Below are positions 59,785 to 64,000 of a DNA stretch of 64,000 nt, piece after piece (position 1 is the first letter of the stretch; every line of letters begins with the position of its first letter). Under the pieces are notes generated by a model. It made no database searches. It saw only the letters and a list, made by a program, of their open reading frames with translations, and had not been told where the DNA came from. Source of the stretch: Bradyrhizobium erythrophlei. GTDB lineage: Bacteria > Pseudomonadota > Alphaproteobacteria > Rhizobiales > Xanthobacteraceae. Made by a program: the position numbers and the translations under genes. The stretch lies in the NCBI RefSeq assembly GCF_900129425.1, contig NZ_LT670817.1, positions 6,510,001 to 6,574,000 on the forward strand, read 5' to 3'.

Positions 59785-59827
59785 CCCCTGAGTGCCCAGG
59801 CGCCAACGCCCAGACGGCCCTCAGGGG
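59785..59827 (-). promoter_or_regulatory. leuA leader: stem that overlaps the leader-peptide stop
   Basis: CCCCTGA (minus strand 59827-59821, containing the leader-peptide stop codon) can pair with TCAGGGG (59791-59785). A ribosome stalled at the leucine codons or standing at the stop would change this pairing, which suits attenuation of leuA. The complete set of alternative stems was not resolved by eye. Confidence 0.4.
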
Positions 59828-59949
59828 CAGATAAGAAGCAGAAGCCCGCCAAGGAGCAGGGTGGGCACGGACGCAGCCGGAATCGCTTCGGGACGGGCGG
59901 CATCGGCCGCCTTCCCGTGAACTCCGAACATTTCGCTGCGAATCAGCAT
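59821..59949 (-). CDS. leuL: Leucine-rich leader peptide of leuA
   Basis: A 42-codon frame, too short for most gene callers, lies 104 bases upstream of leuA on the same strand. It begins MLIRSEMFGVHGKA and ends TLLLGGLLLLICP before TGA, with seven leucine codons among the last twelve. The ATG at 59949 has AAGGG about 8 bases upstream; an in-frame ATG at 59931 is also possible. Clustered codons for the pathway end product are the hallmark of attenuation leaders. The following stop lies within a potential stem. Translation has not been shown. Confidence 0.65.
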   Translation of the reverse strand: MLIRSEMFGVHGKAADAARPEAIPAASVPTLLLGGLLLLICP

Positions 59950-60092
59950 TGCCAGACCCTTTTGGAAGCCCGATTCTCGGCCAAAACCATTGACGGTTCG
60001 TTGCCAGGGACGCGCTTTCCGTGTTCGTTCTAAACGAGAAATGTGGGCCCCCGCAATGCCAAAAGATAGTCAGACAGGCTGACCTTTTCCCT

Positions 60093-60251
60093 TACCCTCC
60101 CCTGGAGGGGGAGGGTCGATCGCGCAGCGATCGGGGTGGGGTGACAGTCTCTCCCCTCGAACGCTGCCTGTGTTGAGAGACTGTCACCCCACCCCGTCTC
60201 ACATTTCGCTACGCTCCATGTGAGCCGACCCTCCCCCTCCAGGGGAGGGTA
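60093..60251. repeat. Large nested inverted repeat
   Basis: Two nested perfect inverted repeats are present. The outer arms are 26 bp (60093-60118 and 60226-60251). The inner arms are 20 bp (60133-60152 and 60176-60195; GGGGTGGGGTGACAGTCTCT and its complement) around a 23-base loop. It is non-coding and of the same general style as the element at 57972. Confidence 0.8.
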
Positions 60252-60377
60252 AAGAAGGCACGCGAACTCCCGATTGAAATTCCAAACAGCCGAGATGATT
60301 TCACACAAGCGGCCGCGTTCTCCCGGCGATGTGCGTCGTTCGGTCACCCTTCGTCGCTTCCCTCCTCCACCAAAGGT

Positions 60378-60477
60378 TGTCATCCCCGCGAAAGCGGGGA
60401 ACCAATACGCCGCGGCTTATCGAGTCAATCACTGGCGTCTCGGAGTACTGGATCGCCCGCTTTCGCGGGGATGACGG
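60378..60477. repeat. REP-like pair: GTCATCCCCGCGAAAGCGGG
   Basis: GTCATCCCCGCGAAAGCGGG and its reverse complement CCCGCTTTCGCGGGGATGAC are separated by about 60 bases. This is a form of REP sequence common in intergenic regions of proteobacteria. No gene lies within it. Confidence 0.75.
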
Positions 60478-60492
60478 CTAGAGAGTGTGGAA

Positions 60493-60578
60493 CGTCATTG
60501 CGAGCGCAGCGAAGCAATCCATTCTTTCTTTTTGTTGCTGCATGGATTGCTTCGTCGCTTCGCTCCTCGCAATGACGG
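60493..60578. repeat. REP-like pair: CATTGCGAGCGCAGCGAAGC
   Basis: CGTCATTGCGAGCGCAGCGA and the following AGCAATCCAT face a near-complement (ATGGATTGCTTCG...CTCCTCGCAATGACG). This is a familiar interspersed intergenic repeat in alphaproteobacteria. Translated on either strand it gives the frequently mis-annotated peptide type IARSEATKQS, which is not a real gene. Confidence 0.8.
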
Positions 60579-60960
60579 CAAATACAGATACACGTTCGCG
60601 ATCTCGCGGCGCAGTGCGTCCGAGGTTTGCAATCAATCTCCGCCCTGAAAACAGAGGGCGTGGGGAATGCCGGGCGCCCGATGCACCCGCAGCCTCGTGT
60701 GCGCATGGGGTAGTAAGTATGCACACGAGTATTCACAGCGAGCCACCGGAATCACCCGACATTCCCGCACGCAATGGTTTACGGCTTATACCGTGCTCTC
60801 CCCGGTGATCGGCTTTCTTGCCACCGTCGTCAGCGGTTACCGCCAACTTGACACCAGCGTCGGGGTGTCAGGACCACACGTCTTCGCCGTCCGCTGCAAG
60901 CAACGCCCGTCAAGCGCGCCGCCGCGTCCACCGCATCCCGCCCCGCGTCCGTGACGTCGC
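60579..60960. repeat. Probable dispersed intergenic repeat module, no gene
   Basis: About 380 bases continue from the REP-like pair. They contain the string GGTGTCAGGACCACACGTCT and, on the minus strand, a spurious frame reading VHTYYPMRTRGCGCIG. I recall very similar sequence beside REP elements in Bradyrhizobium-type genomes, usually mis-called as small proteins. From 60961 to 61300 I see no gene or clear structure. Confidence 0.45.
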
Positions 60961-61300
60961 GAGCCGCCCCTCTGAGTGGGACAGGACGGCAACAGACTTA
61001 CAACTGATTTGGGTCTTCGGAAAATCAGAATATTTTTTCGAAAGGGGCTGGACACGATATCGCGCAGTGAGCCCGTCGGGCAAATCAGTCCCTTCGCGCT
61101 TTGTAATCCACGCGGCAGGACGGCTTCGTCATCGTCACCGGCGCGGTGACTTGCCGGAACATGTTCGATGTTCTCCGCGGCTAACCGGCAACGCAACAGG
61201 CCGCGAAGGGCCACAGGCGGAAGTGCATTGATTTGGGTTGAAAGACCTACCGAGTTAAAGACGTTCGGCCGACTGGCACGACGCCAAAACATGGGATCCG

Positions 61301-64000
61301 TTAGTTCGCGCTGAAGGGCATCTGGCCCTTGGCCTTGACAGTCCAAGTCTGAAAGTCCGCGCCGATACCGCCATACTCGGCGCCCACGCCCAACGTCACC
61401 CCGCTTGCCAGTTTGGCGCCAATGCCGGCGGTGAGCCGCGCCGACCAGCCCTCAAGCAGCGGTGTCGAGGCGAGGGGGATGCCGCCTGCCGCCACGATCG
61501 CGGCCGCATCATCCTGGTTGAAATAATAGTCGCCGTAGATGCCCAGATACGGCGCAAGCGAGATCGTGTCGGTCCAGGCGAAGGGATACACAGCCTTCAC
61601 GCCGGCAGAGGCGCGGCCGGTGGAGAAATCGTCGCTGGATTGCTGCGTGCCGAGCGAGTCGATATAGGCGCCTTCGTTCTCCCAGAGAGCATAGACCTTT
61701 GCCGACGGCTCGAAGAGCAAGCCCCAAGCCTTGTACGTGCCGGTCAGGCCGGTCGAGACCAGCCAGCGGTTGCCGCTAAAATTGCCCTGCGCGGTGCCGG
61801 CAGTGCCGTTGTAGCCGATACCTGAATATGCGACCGCCAGGTCATAGCGAAGGGTGGGAACTATCTTCCAACCGAGATAGGAGCCGATGGTCCAGCCACC
61901 GCCCGTCAGTTTGCCGTTGATGTCCTGCTCTGTGAAATTGAAGTTCTCGTAGCCGCCGACTACACCGACGATGAAGTTCGGCCGCATCTTGTAGGTCAGC
62001 CCCGCCAATGCATTGACCTGAAGGCCGTAGAGCGAGGCAGCGGTTGTGGTGATACCGCCGAAGTTCGTCGTCGTCGAGGTCAGGCGGTCGAGCCCGGTGC
62101 CGCGGACATCGATCCAGAACAGCCAGTCCTTTTGCTCGCGGAATTTCTTGGGCGGCGCCTTCCGCGGCATCTGCTGATCGATCGCGGCGAACGCATTGTC
62201 GATCCGCGACGTGGCGCCGCGGCCCCCCGTATTGCCGACTGAAGCGGCGTCGGAGCTATAGGCATTGCCAGTTCCGCCACCCAAAATGCTGCTGCGGCCC
62301 GTGCCGGTGGACGCAGATGTCGCATCGGCTTGATCATCACGGTCCTCGTAGGGATCGGCCGCGAAATTGAAGCGGACGCCCATCTGGCCCGGGGTTGCGA
62401 AAATCCAGTCGTCGGCGAAGCCCTCAGTGATGGCGTCGTCGATCGCGCTCGAAATGGCTTGTCCGGAGTTCTGCGCGATCAACTTGGTGACGTTGACCTG
62501 CAGTTGGTGCAGCTTGACGCTGTCGGCCGGGATACTGACGGTCTGCGTGAGGCCCGCGGAGGCGCTCCCGGCGAACGTGGCATTGCCGGCATAGACCACG
62601 GTAATGCTGTGCGCTCCGCTCTTGAGCGTCGAGATGGTGAAGGTCGCAACCCCACCCGACAGCGTCGCGGCGCCGATGGCCACGCCGGAATCGTTGAATG
62701 TCACGGACCCGCCCGGCGTTCCCCCGGATCCAGCGACCGTCGCGGTGAAGGTGACGGCCTGGCCGAAATTGCTGGGATTGACGGACGATGCCAGCGATAC
62801 GCTTGTGCTAACCGCCTGATAGGTGAAGCGGTCGCTTGCGGAAGCGGTGCTGGTGCCGCTTGCGTTGGTCACCGTGATATCGACGGCGCCGATGCCCGGC
62901 GGCGAGATCGCTGTGATCGACGTCGCCGAGTTGACGGTGAAGCCCGTAGCGTTGGCGGAGCCGAATTTCACTGTCGCACCGCTAAAGTTGGTGCCTGTGA
63001 TGGTGACGGAAGTCCCGCCGCTCGGCGGACCCGAAGCCGGCGAAACCGCGGTCACCGTGGGCGGCCCAATGTAGGTAAATTGGTCGGCAGCCGACGTCGC
63101 GCTGGTGCCACCCACGGTCGTCACCGTGATGTCCACAGTACCGGTGCCGGCGGCCGAGGTCGCGGTGATCGAAGTCGCCGAGTTGACCGTGAAGCTTGTT
63201 GCGTTGGTCGATCCGAACTTCACGGCGGTCGCGCCTGTGAAGTTGGTGCCGGTGATCGTGACCGACGTTCCGCCGGACGACGGTCCGGAGGTCGATGAGA
63301 TCGACGTGACTGCGGGAGCCGCGACATAAGTAAACTGATCGCTCGCCGTGGTCGCGCTGGTGCCACCGGGTGTGGTCACGGTGATGTCGACGGTGCCGGT
63401 GCCGGCCGGCGCGGTGGCCGTGACCGAGGTTGCGGAGTTTACCGTGAATGTGGTCGCGTTGGTCGCGCCGAATTTCACGGCGGTGGCGCCGGAGAAATTG
63501 GTGCCGGTGATGGTGACCGAGGTCGCGCCGGTCGTTGGCCCGGATGTCGGCGAGATCGACGTGACCGTCGGCGTGCCGAAATAGCCGTATTGATCGGACG
63601 CGGACGTGGCTGATGTGCCGCCGATCGTTGTGACGGTGATGTCCGCCGTCCCGGTGCCGGCGGGAGAGGTGGCCGTGATCGAGGTTGCCGAATTGACAGT
63701 GAAAGCAATCGCATTGACGGCGCCGAATCTCACGGCGGTTACAGTCGTGAATCCCGTTCCGGTAATGGTCACCGACGTTCCGCCTGCCGCAGGACCCGCG
63801 TTCGGCGATATCGACGTCACCGTCGGCGCCCCGATATAGGTGAACTGGTCCGCCGCCGAGGTTGCCGACGTTCCGCCGGTTGTTGTCACCGTGACGTCCA
63901 CCGTCGAAGTCCCCGCGGGCGAGGTCGCGGTGATCGAGGTCGCGGAAGTAACGGTGAAGCTGGTCGCATTGGTGGCGCCGAACTTGACCGCGGTGGCGCC
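61301..64000 (-). CDS. IPT/TIG-repeat autotransporter, C-terminal part (5' end outside window)
   Basis: The frame is open to the window edge, so only about 899 C-terminal residues are seen and the signal peptide is missing. At least four complete IPT/TIG immunoglobulin-like repeats of about 85 residues occur, each near P-TVTSISP-SGP--GGTSVTITG. One Big_3-like Ig domain follows (SLASSVNPSNFGQAVTFTAT). A linker leads to a C-terminal autotransporter beta-barrel of about 280 residues (FIVGVVGGYENFNFTEQDIN through the end). It should be a surface-exposed, type-V-secreted adhesin-like protein. The GTG at 63901 is internal, not the start. Confidence 0.85.
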   Translation of the reverse strand, partial: GATAVKFGATNATSFTVTSATSITATSPAGTSTVDVTVTTTGGTSATSAADQFTYIGAPTVTSISPNAGPAAGGTSVTITGTGFTTVTAVRFGAVNAIAFTVNSATSITATSPAGTGTADITVTTIGGTSATSASDQYGYFGTPTVTSISPTSGPTTGATSVTITGTNFSGATAVKFGATNATTFTVNSATSVTATAPAGTGTVDITVTTPGGTSATTASDQFTYVAAPAVTSISSTSGPSSGGTSVTITGTNFTGATAVKFGSTNATSFTVNSATSITATSAAGTGTVDITVTTVGGTSATSAADQFTYIGPPTVTAVSPASGPPSGGTSVTITGTNFSGATVKFGSANATGFTVNSATSITAISPPGIGAVDITVTNASGTSTASASDRFTYQAVSTSVSLASSVNPSNFGQAVTFTATVAGSGGTPGGSVTFNDSGVAIGAATLSGGVATFTISTLKSGAHSITVVYAGNATFAGSASAGLTQTVSIPADSVKLHQLQVNVTKLIAQNSGQAISSAIDDAITEGFADDWIFATPGQMGVRFNFAADPYEDRDDQADATSASTGTGRSSILGGGTGNAYSSDAASVGNTGGRGATSRIDNAFAAIDQQMPRKAPPKKFREQKDWLFWIDVRGTGLDRLTSTTTNFGGITTTAASLYGLQVNALAGLTYKMRPNFIVGVVGGYENFNFTEQDINGKLTGGGWTIGSYLGWKIVPTLRYDLAVAYSGIGYNGTAGTAQGNFSGNRWLVSTGLTGTYKAWGLLFEPSAKVYALWENEGAYIDSLGTQQSSDDFSTGRASAGVKAVYPFAWTDTISLAPYLGIYGDYYFNQDDAAAIVAAGGIPLASTPLLEGWSARLTAGIGAKLASGVTLGVGAEYGGIGADFQTWTVKAKGQMPFSAN

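Noticed and set aside
60425..60736. Small protein of 103 residues
   Set aside because: It is a translation of REP-like repeats (IARSEATKQS-type peptide), a well-known mis-annotation.
1..64000. CRISPR array, prophage, rRNA, integrase or conjugation genes
   Set aside because: No regularly spaced direct repeats, phage structural genes, rRNA sequence, tyrosine recombinase or transfer genes were seen.

Overview
The window looks like a chromosomal segment of an alphaproteobacterium of the Bradyrhizobium/Rhodopseudomonas type. This is inferred from gene content, from a small MDSAQRCRDQAKECIRLIKS-type protein I associate with Bradyrhizobium, and from GC-rich interspersed inverted repeats. No database search was possible. 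It joins an oxygenase-rich accessory region (about 1-53.8 kb) to what looks like core genome beyond a tRNA-Lys (53.9-64 kb).

Region 1 (1-8.6 kb) is a soluble di-iron monooxygenase operon of the propane/acetone/phenol type (mimABCD/prmABCD order). On the minus strand it reads alcohol dehydrogenase, two unrecognised small proteins, hydroxylase alpha, reductase, hydroxylase beta and coupling protein, and then the first codons of a further gene at the window edge. A near-consensus sigma-54 promoter precedes the dehydrogenase. A divergent sigma-54 activator (6738-8618) and an upstream inverted repeat fit activator control. A 16-bp perfect palindrome overlaps the expected start site.

Region 2 (8.7-22.7 kb) holds assorted genes. 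These are an SseB-like protein, a GNAT acetyltransferase, a three-gene RND efflux operon with a divergent TetR gene and a TetR-type operator, an aldo/keto reductase, an MFS transporter, and an amidohydrolase with a divergent LysR gene. It ends in a junction of transposase and F420-reductase-like remnants.

Region 3 (23.1-53.7 kb) is a mosaic of catabolic modules. Module (a), 30.2-23.2 kb, has a HicB-like protein, a Rieske oxygenase and its reductase, a periplasmic binding protein, a CoA-transferase, and a thiolase-like/DUF35 pair, with a divergent MarR gene. Module (b), 36.2-31.0 kb, has a GntR regulator, an enoyl-CoA hydratase, a double-length acyl-CoA dehydrogenase and a CoA-transferase. Module (c), 36.3-41.6 kb, has an acyl-CoA dehydrogenase, a binding protein and two cytochrome P450 genes, both broken by frameshifts. 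Module (d), 41.7-53.7 kb, has an MHS transporter, two IclR regulators, two FAD monooxygenases, a PrpF-like isomerase, a PEP-mutase/isocitrate-lyase-type enzyme, an FAH hydrolase, a gentisate-1,2-dioxygenase-like cupin and a third binding protein. The three branched-chain-type binding proteins have no ABC permease or ATPase in the window. Related inverted repeats (TTATCAGTC) lie at both ends of the region, and tRNA-Lys is at the right end.

Region 4 (53.9-64 kb) has tRNA-Lys, a Spy/CpxP-like protein, a DctPQM TRAP transporter, leuA preceded by a leucine-rich leader peptide (probable attenuation), about 1.3 kb of intergenic repeat elements, and the 3' part of a large IPT/TIG-repeat autotransporter running off the window.
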